Origin: Paralvinella palmiformis
Lineage: Eukaryota; Annelida; Polychaeta; Terebellida; Alvinellidae
Direction: 5' to 3'
Length of the DNA: 64,000 nucleotides
Assembly: GCA_025642065.1 (NCBI GenBank)
Contig: JAODUP010001204.1
Location: forward strand, 180,001 to 244,000
Made by a program: the position numbers and the translations under genes. Positions 28,171 to 41,037 of this stretch are shown one piece after another (positions within the stretch are counted from its first letter, which is position 1; each line of letters opens with the position of its first letter). A model generated the notes under the pieces. It worked only from the letters and a program-made list of their open reading frames with translations. It ran no database searches and had not been told where the DNA came from.

Positions 28171-28171
28171 A

Positions 28172-28173
<2 letters not shown>

Positions 28174-28256
<83 letters not shown>

Positions 28257-28317
28257 ACTATAACATACATAAATATACTTACAATTTACTGTAGATAGAT
28301 AGATAGATGGATGGATA

Positions 28318-28408
<91 letters not shown>

Positions 28409-28450
28409 ATAATAGATAGATAGATAGATTAGATAGATATATATATTATA

Positions 28451-28504
<54 letters not shown>
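28174..28504. repeat. Three successive (TA)n arrays with GATA interruptions
   Basis: TA arrays at 28174-28249, 28319-28400 and about 28436-28504, separated by short GATAGATA stretches: 330 bp of almost pure AT alternation. Confidence 0.96.
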
Positions 28505-28507
<3 letters not shown>

Positions 28508-29153
28508 TTTCTATAGAATGAAGTTGACATTCTTTACATATGGACACCAAACAAAAACCTAGTGGTGAATAAATCCAGAATAAAAGACTTAAAGGCAAAA
28601 GCCAGTATAAGTTAACATAGAGAAAATAAAGCTGTTTTAACATTAATTTAATTGTAATTACTACTATTATATTTATAGAAACTGATCTTGGTACTACATG
28701 TAATGACATGATAAATATGCATAATCTTTGGTCAGCAAAAAAATCATAACACAAAATAGGGAATTAAAACCAGACTTTTCAGATATAAAATATTTCTTTC
28801 TCCCCATCCCTATTCTGGATACTACTACACCCACAGTAATACTTGTTATAGTTGTCGTAGCAGGTCTGGTTGTTGTTATTTATGTATTTACTAGAAGAAT
28901 GTAATACTTTTCCTGTTGTCCCTCTTAGAATATTCTAGTACAACATCCCACGGTGAAAATAAATAGTACGCGGCCTGTAGAGTATATATATATATATATA
29001 TAAAAATATATATAATTTTTATAATAAAAAAATATTTTTTATTTTTTATTCTAACACTGGCCCGTTCTTCTTGTCTTAAGCGTACTTTCATAACAATGGA
29101 ATAACAATCATTGGAACCAAACTTAATCCAATACACATTCATGATTGCAGGAG

Positions 29154-29353
29154 ATGATGATGATGGTGATGATGATTGGCGTTTTACGGGCCACTTTTGT
29201 GCACAAGGTAGGCTAAATGGGCCGAGCGACCTCCATAGGTAATGAGGCGAAGTCAAAGACGAACCAATTTTCAGATATGCCCACGCCGAGATTCGAACAC
29301 GGGTGGTAGTGATCCGTGGTCCAACACACTACCGCTAGACCACGAGGCGCCCA
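29154..29353 (-). mobile_element. tRNA-derived SINE (family S), copy 3, full-length with TSD
   Basis: Flanked by perfect 14-bp target-site duplications CATGATTGCAGGAG (29140-29153 and 29354-29367). On the minus strand: a tRNA-like head with box A TGGTCTAGCGG and box B GTTCGAATC, a body with GGTCGCTCGGCCCATTTAG and TTGTGCACAAAAGTGG, and an (ATC)n tail. It serves as the type copy for the family and is about 200 bp long. Confidence 0.95.
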
Positions 29354-29367
29354 CATGATTGCAGGAG

Positions 29368-30013
29368 GCTATGTATAGTGGATTCCCCGTGATTTGCTTA
29401 TCAAATGCTATGGACTTTTACAGCACGCATGGTTACTGTGATATTGTTGAAAGTATACTTGGCAATCATATTGTACAGACTGATCCTTCTTATACCGAAT
29501 ATAGTAAGTATTAAGTATCCTTTCTGTGTAATGGTCCGTTCAGGGGATTTAAAGGATTTAAGAAATATCATGCAGATTTTCAAATTATTATAATCGTAAC
29601 TTACACTCAAAACACATGTGATGACAAGATCTTTGTACTACACTCAGAAATGATTACTTCTACAACATATTTGATTACATATTAATTGACTGAGGCAGCA
29701 AAAATATGAAACAGGGTTGTCTAATAACAAGTAGAAAGCTAAATCTAGCCTAATAACCTGTTATTGTTGCCAACGTGATTTGAGCACTTAACAGATAATT
29801 AAATACTGAAATATAACCTCGTCTGTCATAACACAGGTTATATTACTAACTTGTTGGCGACATATGTATAATCATATCGAACGGAGGATACTTCTCTAAT
29901 ATATGTATTTTGGTAACAAAACATTCCTTTCAGGTTAATTTGATCGGAATAAATAATTTGTTATTCCGGAACCAATCGGGAAACAGCTTCAAATTTATCT
30001 TTGGAAATATATA
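29368..30013. other. Intergenic, no gene seen
   Basis: Nothing recognised; the short opposing open frames at 29.4-29.6 kb lack motifs. Confidence 0.7.
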
Positions 30014-30028
30014 TGTGTGTGTGTGTTT

Positions 30029-30099
<71 letters not shown>
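30014..30099. repeat. (TG)n microsatellite
   Basis: TG array with two TTTG interruptions near its start. Confidence 0.97.
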
Positions 30100-30100
<1 letters not shown>

Positions 30101-31051
30101 TATCTGTCTGTGCGTGTCTGTTAATGTATATTTGCATTACGTATGTATGTGTGTGCGTGTGCGCGTGCGTGTGTGTTATTTAGAGAAATAACGCGCGATC
30201 ATCTGCTACCTCCATTTTTCAAAAACTGAATCCATTTTTATAATCGAAGTTTTTCTGAGGTATGACTAGAGTAGTATCGTTACGATATTTTGAATGGACT
30301 ATCGTATTGCAATGCGACGAGGCTGTGTTAATAAGAAGTTCACATTTCAAGGTAAGTTTGAAAGTGACGTTAGTCTTAGTATGCATAAGGGATAGCATTG
30401 CCAAACACACAAAATATCCAGGCAAATCCTCGCCTATTTTCCATATTATTTGTAGCAGTTTAAAAGCTCTACATTATTGGAAACAGTAGTAAAAAACATA
30501 GGAATACCACATATTTAATAGCTTTAATAACCCACTAAAGCTGTATGCCATGAACTATATACAACCTGAATAAACATATATACACTGCAAACGGAATGAA
30601 AGGCTACACATTTAGAATCGCTAAAGACACATTTGAAAATAATGCATACACTCATTTGATTGAAAGTGATGCGTATAGAAGTATTTCGCATAATAATGGC
30701 AAGATCAAAAAGTGAACAATAGAGGTGTTTGATTTAATCAGTACAATGAGTTTCTCGAATTGTATTGCCCGACGTGTGCACACTGATTTTTTGCTTTTGC
30801 ACTGGTGCCCACATAATAGTTTCCTGATTTATTCTCCCTGCAAACATATTTCCATAATTAATTTTTGGTATCGTCTATGATCAGGATCTATGATACGAAT
30901 TAATCAGTGAGACATGCATGTAGTGTCAGCCTGTTCCGTGAATCATCAGTGACAGCAAATAAATAACAGTAATAAACTTAATTATAGGGCTGTTAAATGC
31001 TCTATCTTGACTGCAAATTATGTGAGGTGATTGCAATTAACCAAGTATGTA

Positions 31052-31127
<76 letters not shown>

Positions 31128-32640
31128 GACATGTAATAAGCTCAACCATCGTAAAAAAATCAAAACAGATTTAGTTTGTGTATATTGTTGCACCTAAGTC
31201 TTTAGAAATATGATCCGAGAGTTCACTATAAGAAACTTGAACAATATCCATATTTCCGGTTAGTTTGCGACGATACAAATTTAGTAACCTTGCAAAGAGT
31301 GTAATTCTTATATCATCGGCCACCATATATTTTTGTTAGAGTGTGTGAAGGTTTTATTGTGAAGATAAGGTCATTAATGAACAGTAAAACAGGTATGTAA
31401 TTCCAATTTTACCTGATAAGTTTCCATAGCTTCTTGAACTTGCTGGGTATGCTGCGTAACATTTATCTTTAGGTATTTAGCTTTAGGCTTGTAACATGAC
31501 ATGTTCAGAAGCTTATTTTAATTAAGTTTAGCACAGTATTCCTTTCTCTGCATTGTTGTTAGGTGTACTGATTATATTCTGGGGGGAGGGGTTAATGTTT
31601 ATAATGGGTGTGATAAAAATGTATGGAGTTTTACATAATATCGTCATCTTTCCCACGTTGTTGGTTTGTCTGACGGTCTTCAGATAATGTACTTAATACT
31701 CCCGATTGTTAGTATGACACGAAGATCAATAAGATTAGTTTATTATCGATTCTTGCATCGCTATGATATTTAGTACACAGATCAGATGTGTATATATAAT
31801 ATAACAAAAATAATGTATTAATGAAAATATTTTTATTTGGGACTATCAATAATAATAATATTTGCATTATATCAGATTCAAGGGAAAGACATTGTGCACT
31901 TGAAAATGGAGATTTTCTTAAGCTTTAGCGCAGGTAATAAGTGTATTAAGTGGCTTTGGTTTTTACATTTTAGAAATCGTACGTTGTGTTTCTATATGTT
32001 GTTATTACTGTTAGGAAGGTTTGGTTGATTGGATTTATTTGCTATCCCCAGAAATATGTCGAGGTAATATAATATCTCAGTCTTAAGCGAAAATTATAAC
32101 CATTGATATTTTTTGTCAGTGTGAAACATAAAAGACAACTTTCTTGTTATTAATATCAGTAAGTTTGTTACTCATCTTAGACTTGCAGGAAGTAAAGATA
32201 TATTTTGTAAGATTCTTAAAACTCTCTTATTTAAATTAACCTATTTATGAAATCAATAAACTCAACTAACCTGCTTTAAAATTATAATGTATTAAGGCAG
32301 TAGTAGTAGTAGTAGTAATAGTAGTACTAGTAGTAGTACAAGTAGTAGTAAGTAGTAGTACTAGGTAGTAGTAGTAGTAGTGGTAGTATTAGTAGTAGGA
32401 GTAGTAGTACTAGTAGTAGTACCAGTACTAGAAGTAGTAGGTAGTAGTAGTAGGTAGTAGTAGGTAGTAGTAGTAGAATTACTAGTAGTACTAGGTAATA
32501 GCAGTAGGTAGTAGTAGTAGTGTAAGTAGTAGTAGTACTAGTAGTAGTACTAATGCTAGTAGTAGAAGGTAATGGTAGTAGCAGTAGGTAGTAGTAGTAC
32601 TACTACTATTAGTAGTAGTAGTAGTAGGTAGTAGTAGTAG

Positions 32641-32687
<47 letters not shown>

Positions 32688-34150
32688 GCATCGAATACCA
32701 AACTAAAAGGAATCCACCATCATTTAGCAGAATGTGACAATCGTTTCATAAATATAATGTTACTTCTCATAAAACAATATTCAATAGCGTAATAGCCTTA
32801 GATTATTGGTTACGCTATATGTGTTGTAATTAACTAATATAATTAATTACCGGCATGTTGCCATTTATATATTTGATCAACAATATAACTTCACCATTGA
32901 ATCCATAAATCTTCAATTAAACATCAAAATAGCATCTTTAAATAATTATCTCCAGCTAGCACAATAACACAAAAACATGTCTTTGAATTACTTGCATAAT
33001 ATGATACCTCTAATAATTATGGATAACAATAATATACTTAATAATTACCTTTACCAGATAAAATAACATTTTATCTTGACTTCTTATTATTGTTAAGCAT
33101 GAAATAAAACAAAATCAGGAACGTGATTCATATAATAAGTTATATTAAGGAAATGTGAAGTTTTACTAAACAAGAAGTTCTATTGCAAATGTTGATATTT
33201 AGAATATGGAATGAAAATATTATGTGTTTCATAAGCATTATATGTTTCCAGAATAGTTTCTTTCCAGCTCAATTTCACGTTACTTATTGTTGCATTTCAC
33301 TATGTAAGTGGACAGTACCCCCATAGAAAAATCTGTGGTAGATAATGTCACACCATCACTTTAACTGCCTTTTGCAAAAATAATCAGAACAAATTGGGTT
33401 AAATACTTAGAAAATATTATTTCCAAAAAAAAAGGGAATATAGAGGGGTACTAGTAGTACATTATATGTCAAAATGTTTTTCACATGACAGTATACTAGA
33501 AATGCAGTACACAAAAGGTGACATTTAATTAATTTGTTTACACATCAATAAGGAATTTAATCCATTCAGTTCTTTAATATGAAATTAAATTAGTGTATGG
33601 GTAAGTAGGTCACCTAGATAGCAGGTCAACGTGTGACTTAGTCAGCAATTATGATCAATACGTCAGCGTAAAGCACAACTTAGTATCGACTGCAAGACAA
33701 ATAAAGTAAAAGTGAAGTAGACAAATGTTTAATCAGGTACAAACACACAAAATGATCCACATTTCATAATTGCATGTCGTTTCTGGGATAAATTGCAACA
33801 GATTAACTGGGTCTAAGAATGTTCTATACTTCAATTAAACTTATATAGGTCTTGTTTATTGCAATATATTTAAATCATTAATTACTTTCATTCGATTAAT
33901 CACAATCTTGGAAATAGCTATCCCAATACTCACAGGTGTGGCTGATGGATGACTGCCTTGAGAAAAAAGGACAGGTTTATTATAAATAAAAACAAGTCAG
34001 ACATCCGTCGTTAATGCTATTATAATTTTAGTACAAGATCTAAGTAGTTATTTGCAACGGTATACATGTGTTTTGAAATAGCTTTAAACACAGGTTCTCT
34101 AAAATAGCAGCTTACATTGATTGCAATCTGCGTATTAAATGGGCCAAAGA
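30100..34150. other. Gene-poor interval with microsatellites
   Basis: (TA)n 31054-31125, then the long (TAG)n/(TTA)n tract at 32298-32687. An ATG frame at 30262 is followed by a GTAAGT about 90 bases later but has nothing else to support it. No gene called. Confidence 0.7.
32298..32687. repeat. Imperfect (TAG)n tract followed by (TTA)n
   Basis: About 345 bp of TAG units with scattered TAC/ACT, single-base insertions and one inverted TACTACTAC stretch, then a clean (ATT)n run at 32642-32687. Confidence 0.95.
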
Positions 34151-34159
34151 TACGCAGCT

Positions 34160-35340
34160 TATAACTGTCATCTGCAGCATGCTGACATTGTGCATGCGAT
34201 ATGGAATTGTAGCCGACTCTTTTACCCAAGGACTACTCATTCCCCTTCTAAAAAAAAACATTGACCCAACTATTCCAAAGCACTACAGACCCATTGTCAT
34301 TTCAACAACCTTCTCAAAAATCCTAGAAATTCATATCCTTAAAGAATGTGGGGAATACGAATTCCACGATCTTCAACAGAGGCGCTGCAATGGCAGCTGC
34401 CCTAACCCATGACATTATAGACTACTGTATGAATAACAAATATCCTGTATATATTTGCGCACTTGACGCAGAGGCAGCTTTTGATGGAATTCCCCTTGCA
34501 ATAATGTTCTCAAGGCCATAGACTTCGTGCCAGAATTATGTTGGTGCATACTTGTGTTCTGGTACAGCAAACTGGTAGTGTATAGAATATTAGTGAAGCT
34601 CTCCAGATCTGCAAGGGAACCAGACAAGGTGGACTGTCATCTCCATTTATATTCAATCTGCTTTACCAATACCTTGTTGATATTTTATCAAAGAAGAACT
34701 GCGGAATATCAATCAATAATATGACCTACAATCTTTGTTGCTATCCTGATGATCTGCTGCTGTGTAGCCTCAGTGTACCTGATCTCCAAACATTGATTGA
34801 ATATGCGAATGACTATATCACCAGTGTGTGACGTTTGGTTAGAGCTCCTTCCAACACAAACGTTGGAATCTGGAGGGAATTCGCCTTGAAGAAGATGACT
34901 ACATTACTCATCTTGGTGGTATTCTGGCTAATGTTGCTCACAGTCACGCAACAGCTCGTATTAAAGCAACTCGGAGAGCATTCTATGCCATGCAAAGAGC
35001 TGGCCTATGTGTCAACGGTTCTAACCCTGACACCATTACACATATTCAAAACTGTTGTCCATCCTGTGCTTGTATATGGTTTAGAATGTGTCTACCAGAC
35101 AAAAACAGCTTTACACAAGGCAGAAGTATCCCAGGCAAAATTATTAAAAGCTGCGCTTGGTTTAATTTACCATTATTGCAGGCTCTTAATATTCAGAATG
35201 TGTGCAAGTCAATTGAAATACAAGAATTAGTTGTATTTAGGTCCATGTTTATATCAACCTCACGTGCAGATACGTTTTACAAGTTTTTACTTACTCAATA
35301 TATGAAAGGTGCTTGCTTACTCCAGCAAGCGAAATAGTGT
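34160..35340 (+). mobile_element. Non-LTR retrotransposon RT remnant, clade not assigned
   Basis: Broken-frame RT. Fingers PKHYRPIVISTTFSKILE (from about 34270), motif A ALDAEAAFDGIP (about 34460), motif B GTRQGGLSSPFIFNLL (about 34618), then a catalytic box that reads YPDD instead of YADD (34742-34753). A thumb/connection region follows in three successive frames to about 35330 (FKTVVHPVLVYGLECVYQT). The wording differs clearly from the L2/CR1 copies, so it is another LINE lineage. At least four frame changes are present. No 5' or 3' boundary was identified. Confidence 0.85.
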
Positions 35341-35949
35341 GCATAGAATACGCTGTGCTTGTGATAAATATATATATATATTTGTTATGGATCTTACATG
35401 AAAACAATTAAACACAATCTTAAAAAGTTCATGGAAAATGGGATTGCTGACAGTGTCTCTTTTATTCTCACGAACCCATATGAACAATCCAGGTATGTGA
35501 TAAATGCGCTCCTGTCATCGTTTTAGTAATGTACTGTTGTCAATATGTACGTATATATATTTTATTTTCATACTGTTTTATTGCTGTTGAATCATGTATC
35601 TCTTTTAGAGGTAAATACAAAAATGTACTTACAATATCAAAATAATAACGTTGCAACACTGTTTAGCGTGAGTTACACCGATATTAATAACTATATATGC
35701 AGTATAACTACAATCCAGTTGTTCCTTCAAAAGTATAATGTTAGCGCTACACAGCTAGTTTATGGTTACCTGAGTATATAGGTGGATGATGTACGATTTA
35801 GAATGATGCATGATTAGAATTGACATTATGCAGTATCAACCAACGAACCCTTTTAATTCTCCAAGTGTCCCAAATATTTACAATAAATGCAATTTTCATT
35901 AACGGGTTTATATAATATATTTCCGAAGTTAAATTTCCATCTGGTCTCA
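35341..35949. other. Intergenic, no gene seen
   Basis: AT-rich sequence between a LINE remnant and a SINE; no supported feature. Confidence 0.7.
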
Positions 35950-35960
35950 ATTTTCACACA

Positions 35961-36155
35961 CGAAAAGCTTCCGGGGTCTAACGTGTAGCGTGTTGGACAA
36001 CAGATCACTACCACGCGTGTTCGAATCTCGGCGTGGGCATATCTGAAAGGTGATTCGTCTTTTTTACTTCCCTTCATTTTAACTTTGATGGTCGCTCGGC
36101 CCTTTTAGCCTACCATGTAGACAAAAGTGGCCATAAAATATTAATCATCATCATC
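35961..36155 (+). mobile_element. tRNA-derived SINE (family S), copy 4, with TSD
   Basis: Plus-strand copy with box A-like GGTCTAACGTGTAG, box B GTTCGAATC, body GGTCGCTCGGCCC and an (ATC)n tail. Flanked by ATTTTCACACA at 35950-35960 and 36156-36166. The match continues as CGAA/TGAA with one mismatch, so the duplication may be 15 bp. Confidence 0.92.
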
Positions 36156-36166
36156 ATTTTCACACA

Positions 36167-37284
36167 TGAATATCTGTGCACGTTAAATGGGATGTCATCA
36201 TAACGTATCCATATAACACTCTCATGAGATTCATACTTTTATCGTTTATTACGTCTTAGTTACAGGCATTACATAATAATGTATTATAATTTTAAGATGT
36301 GTTGTTTAGAATAATCAACGTATTGGTAACAAATCGTTTCAACTTTCAGGTGAATTCATTTATATTTATCGCATTTCGATTGAGAAGAAAAGACTGCAAT
36401 TAAAAGTGTTATTTTATAATGTTGTGCTACTATTGTAGTAATCAGTATCTATATATATAGATCTCTCTCTCTCTATCTCTATCCCCCATTCTCTCCCCAT
36501 CCCGTCCGTAATTTTATTTCCTGTTCAAATACAAAATATTTTATATAAATGCACAATACTATGTTATTGCTGCAATAATTAATCATTTCAAAATTAAACT
36601 TATATGGATTTGTTGTTGTATCATAAAGATATAATTATGTCTCTTGCACATCTTTTTACTTTTAGATTTGTCATGTTTTTAATGTTATGTTAAGGAGGGT
36701 GCATTATAAGCAATGTTTCTAACATCCTCCGTTTCAACATTTCATAAGCGTTTGCTTTCATTAAAATGTTGTAATATGAATGATGAAATAAACAATTTGA
36801 ATTGAATATTTTAAAATGTAGACGTCTTAAATTCCTAGAAATATCAAGAAAGATAACCTAGGAATAAAACAACTGCCCAAATATGTCGTATGCTTGATTG
36901 TGCTCAGCATAATATTTACTAGCAATAAACTCAATATGGAGTGTCTAACCTTTCTAATAGTGTCAGTATCCAGATATGTGAACTTCTTACTAACACATCG
37001 CCATCTAACAATAAACACCATGCAATATAATTGAACATTCAATATATTATAATAATATTGTTCTGTACATTTCAAAGAAAAACCTTGGATTACAAAAATG
37101 GAATCACGATTTGAAGAAAGACTACAATAACCCACAAAACTAACCAATTCAGATGTAATTAATCCTTTCCTGTTCAACTCATAAGTTACATACTACTTTG
37201 ATACACATGTGCACATTGTAATATGTTTAAACATTCAGAAATTATACTTAATCCCTGTTTGAGTGAACCTGTAAAATAATATTT
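36167..37284. other. Intergenic, no gene seen
   Basis: AT-rich; a short CT-rich stretch near 36460-36500. Nothing else recognised. Confidence 0.7.
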
Positions 37285-37672
<388 letters not shown>

Positions 37673-37899
37673 TCAATTGCTGTATCTTTCTTCAAAGCAA
37701 TACTATATAAACCATATAACCCAACTATCACTGTCTTCAAAGATCAGTTTTTTACAACGGACAGGCGTCATGAAGCGACTACTATTAAAACTGTTTATCT
37801 TAATTGCTATTAAAAGACTGACATCTGCGCCGAAGCAGAGCGTAATAGTGCATCATAGCTTCCGTACTGTTTGAACTATGCTATAATTTTCAAACCTGA

Positions 37900-38000
37900 C
37901 CTAACGTCTGCTATTGTAGTTCTTATATGTTATTTATGACAAGCAGATTAGAGCTAATCTTGAATCTCATAGTACAAACTGGACATAACTGGACCTAGGA
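37900..38000 (+). repeat. Diverged duplicate, copy 1 (partner near 38468-38575)
   Basis: Shares GACCTAA-GTCTGCTAT and TTATTTATGACAAGCAGA/TTATTAATGACAAGGAGA wording and order with 38468-38575, about 560 bp away in direct orientation. Not coding. Confidence 0.55.
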
Positions 38001-38643
38001 AAGATAATTCTATTCCCACATACAACCAAGGTGAATTTTATAAGTTGTTATATAAAACCCACCAACCGCGCGAGCTGTGTCCAATGCCACCGCTCGAGAT
38101 GCGATGCAGTGTTTCTATTCCTGAGTCAGGAGTACATGCTTTAAGAGCGTACTGTGTCTGCTACAGTCATTTAAATGCTGGATAACCAGGCCAAACATCT
38201 AAACGGCGTGCCTCCAAAGACGCAAATAGTGCACGGAATATAGAGCTCTAGATCAACTTTTCTTGAATGCAGGGACCGGGGGAAATATGGTCTCCACGCA
38301 TAGAAAACGGAACTTTCTCAACCGCAGCATAATATGCCTTGTGATATTTGCTGGAGGGTCAAATACCTCATAAGCATACAAATCCAATAAATACTATGAC
38401 CTACTCGTCACTATTACATCGGCGCTTTAGCAGGCCGTTATGGAAGAATTGCCGTTCTATATATTAACATTTTCAAATCAGACCTAATGTCTGCTATACA
38501 AACTATAATTATAATATAGGGTTTTATTAATGACAAGGAGACTAAAGTGATTGTGATTTCAAATCATATCAAGAAAGAAAACATTAAACAAAAGTGGCGA
38601 CTTTTCTTGCTGAAAAGGTGTGTTTATAACGGATTTAAATTTG

Positions 38644-39511
38644 TCAAGAGACGCTACATTTCTAATATCTGCAAGCACACTATACCACACACTGGGGGCT
38701 GCAACACTAAATGCACAGTTAACTTGTGACTTGATAATAAAACAAATATTATATATTTAGTATCACCACATTGTGTTAAATCCCTAAAGACACCAGCATT
38801 ACAGATGGGTACATCTTCAATTACCGCTAATGGGTAAGTAAACAAATCTAGGGGTTATTTTTGACCAATGTATTAACATGTATGGGCATGGCACATCAGT
38901 ATGCCGAGCTGCCTACTACCATCTTAAGAACATCCACTGATTAAAAGCATTCTTGACACAAGAATCACTTGTAACTGTTATATGGCATATCTGATTATAA
39001 CATTAATCGCCTTCAGCGAATTCAGAATAGTGCAGCTCCCATAGTAACAAATACTAGAAAATATGATCATATAACCCCAATTCTTCAAAAGCTACATTGG
39101 CTACCTGTTAGACAGCGTATCTATTTCAAGATTTTGTTAATAACTTATAAATTTATTAATGATATGGCGCCAGAATACCTGTTTGAACTGGTGTCCATTA
39201 AAAAGTCATCCCGAAAACTCAGGTCATCCAGTCAGATACTATTGCAGGTGCCAGTGTCTCGGCTCAAGTCATATGGTGATTGTGCGTTTAGTGTTGCAGC
39301 CCCCACTTTGTGGAATAAGTTGCCGGCAGATATTATAAATGCGTCGTCTCTTGAAAATTTTAAATTCCTTCTAAAACACACCTATTTAAGGTCGCTTTCA
39401 CAGACATATTATTTGGGGTATTATTATATTACATATTATTTGTACGGCGCGTTTGAATGACTCCTGCTAGTAAGGGCGCTTGATTAAATATACATTATTA
39501 TTATTATTATT
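38644..39511 (+). mobile_element. LINE 3' fragment with an inverted piece at its 5' side
   Basis: 38733-39511 is a + strand copy of the 3' part of the 7.8-kb LINE, ending in (ATT)n. It lacks about 54 bp relative to that copy, between two GTAACT repeats. Immediately upstream, 38644-38720 is a minus-strand copy of a piece from near the same LINE 3' end (CAAGAGACG, TTTCTAATAT, GGGGGCTGCAACACTAAA). The two pieces are thus head to head. A 108-codon open stretch (39134-39460) is LINE C-terminus. Confidence 0.88.
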
Positions 39512-40179
39512 GGGTCAGGACACAGCCACCTCGAATAGGATCTGACTGGATGACCTGAGTTTTCGAGATAAATTTCTAATGGGCTCTAGTTCATACAGGT
39601 ATTCAAGTGCCACGTCACTGATAGATTTATAAGTTGGTAGTAAAATCTTGAAACGGATACAGTACCTAATTGGTAGCCAATGAAGGTTTTGAAGAATTGG
39701 GTTGATATGATCAAACATTCCGGTATTTATCCTATTCTGAATTCGCTTAAAACGATTGATGTTATAATCAGATATGTCATATAACACATAGTTACAATAT
39801 TCTATACCATAAGTAACAATGTCATGGATCAGAGTTACAAGTGCTTCTTGTGTCAATAATGTTTTTTTAAACAGTGGACATTTTAAAGATGGAACTAGAC
39901 AGCTAGGCATATTGATGCAACATAGTAATACGTGTTAATACGTTTTTCCAACATAACCTCTACGTGTTTTACTGACACGTCTCGGGTAATCGAAAATGCT
40001 CCCGTCTGTAATGCTGGTGTTTTTAGGGATTTAGTACAATGTGGTGTTGCCAAATATTTAATATTTGTTTTATTATCATTGAAGATTTTATATAATATTT
40101 GTTTTATTATCATACAAGATTTTGAGTCATCCATAGCCGAATTATCAGTGAAACAATGTTCTAAATTCTTCAAGGAAGA

Positions 40180-40357
40180 GATGATATTGATGTTTTACGG
40201 CCAGTTTTGTGCACGTGGTAGGCTAAATGGTCTCAGTGATCTACAGAGGTAATGAAGCGAAGTCAAAGATGAAACACCCTTCAGATAAGCCAAGGCCGAG
40301 ATACGAACTCAGGTGATAGTGATCTGTGGTCCAACGCGCTACCAATTAAACCACGGA
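40180..40357 (-). mobile_element. tRNA-derived SINE (family S), copy 5, nested in a LINE
   Basis: Head at the right end (CCGTGGTTTAATTGG, degenerate box A). The body has the CATTTAGCCTACCACGTGC block. LINE sequence resumes on both sides (CAAGGAAGAG left, AGAGAAATTTAACTC right), so the SINE inserted after the LINE. Confidence 0.9.
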
Positions 40358-40990
40358 TGCAGAGAAATTTAACTCATTTTATGTGCAGGCTATAGTGATC
40401 TATTCAGGTTTTTATTGAACAAATATATACTTCAATGTAAGATTTAAAACAGACTTGCAATTGTTTATAATATTACAGTCCAAACTAGGTTTTATTAATG
40501 GTTTTACAAAAGCGGATCTTGGGAAAACATCCAGAGATAATGATTTATTAACTATATTTATAATTGGGCTTATCAGAACATCCAGACACCTTTTCACGAG
40601 CCATGTATGAGTAGGGTTAAAACAGTGGATGACCTTTTCAGCAAAGGTCTGATATCATTATCTATAAAAGGGTTAAATGAATCCATCATGGACATGCAGG
40701 ACTCTTCTACCAATGGTATACCCTGTGATAAGGTACTGGAAGGGAACCCATCATGTATATTTAATATCTTTTGACAGAGGGATTTATTAAAGCAATGGAC
40801 CATAACTTTATCAGTGTTGATAATTTTTGGAAGGACAGTCTGACGTTTATATAGTACTATATCACAATAGGAAAAACAGTCCTTTGATTTCTCTTGCATG
40901 TTTTGATTATTTTATTGTAATTTTCTGAATTGGCAGAGGCTAGGATATTTTTAACTTGAATTGTACAGACTCTGAACATTTCATAATGAA

Positions 40991-40992
<2 letters not shown>

Positions 40993-41035
<43 letters not shown>
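40993..41035. repeat. (CA)n microsatellite inside a LINE copy
   Basis: On the minus strand the array lies between CAGGACC and TTTGTTCATTATGAAATG. The paralogous place at about 8945-8970 reads GGACCAGTTTGTGTGTTCATT, with only three TG units. Confidence 0.95.

Positions 41036-41037
<2 letters not shown>

Noticed and set aside
30262..30489. 75-codon frame whose first 30 codons end at a GTAAGT
   Set aside because: Could imitate a first exon, but there is no CpG-rich upstream region and no matching downstream exon was found.
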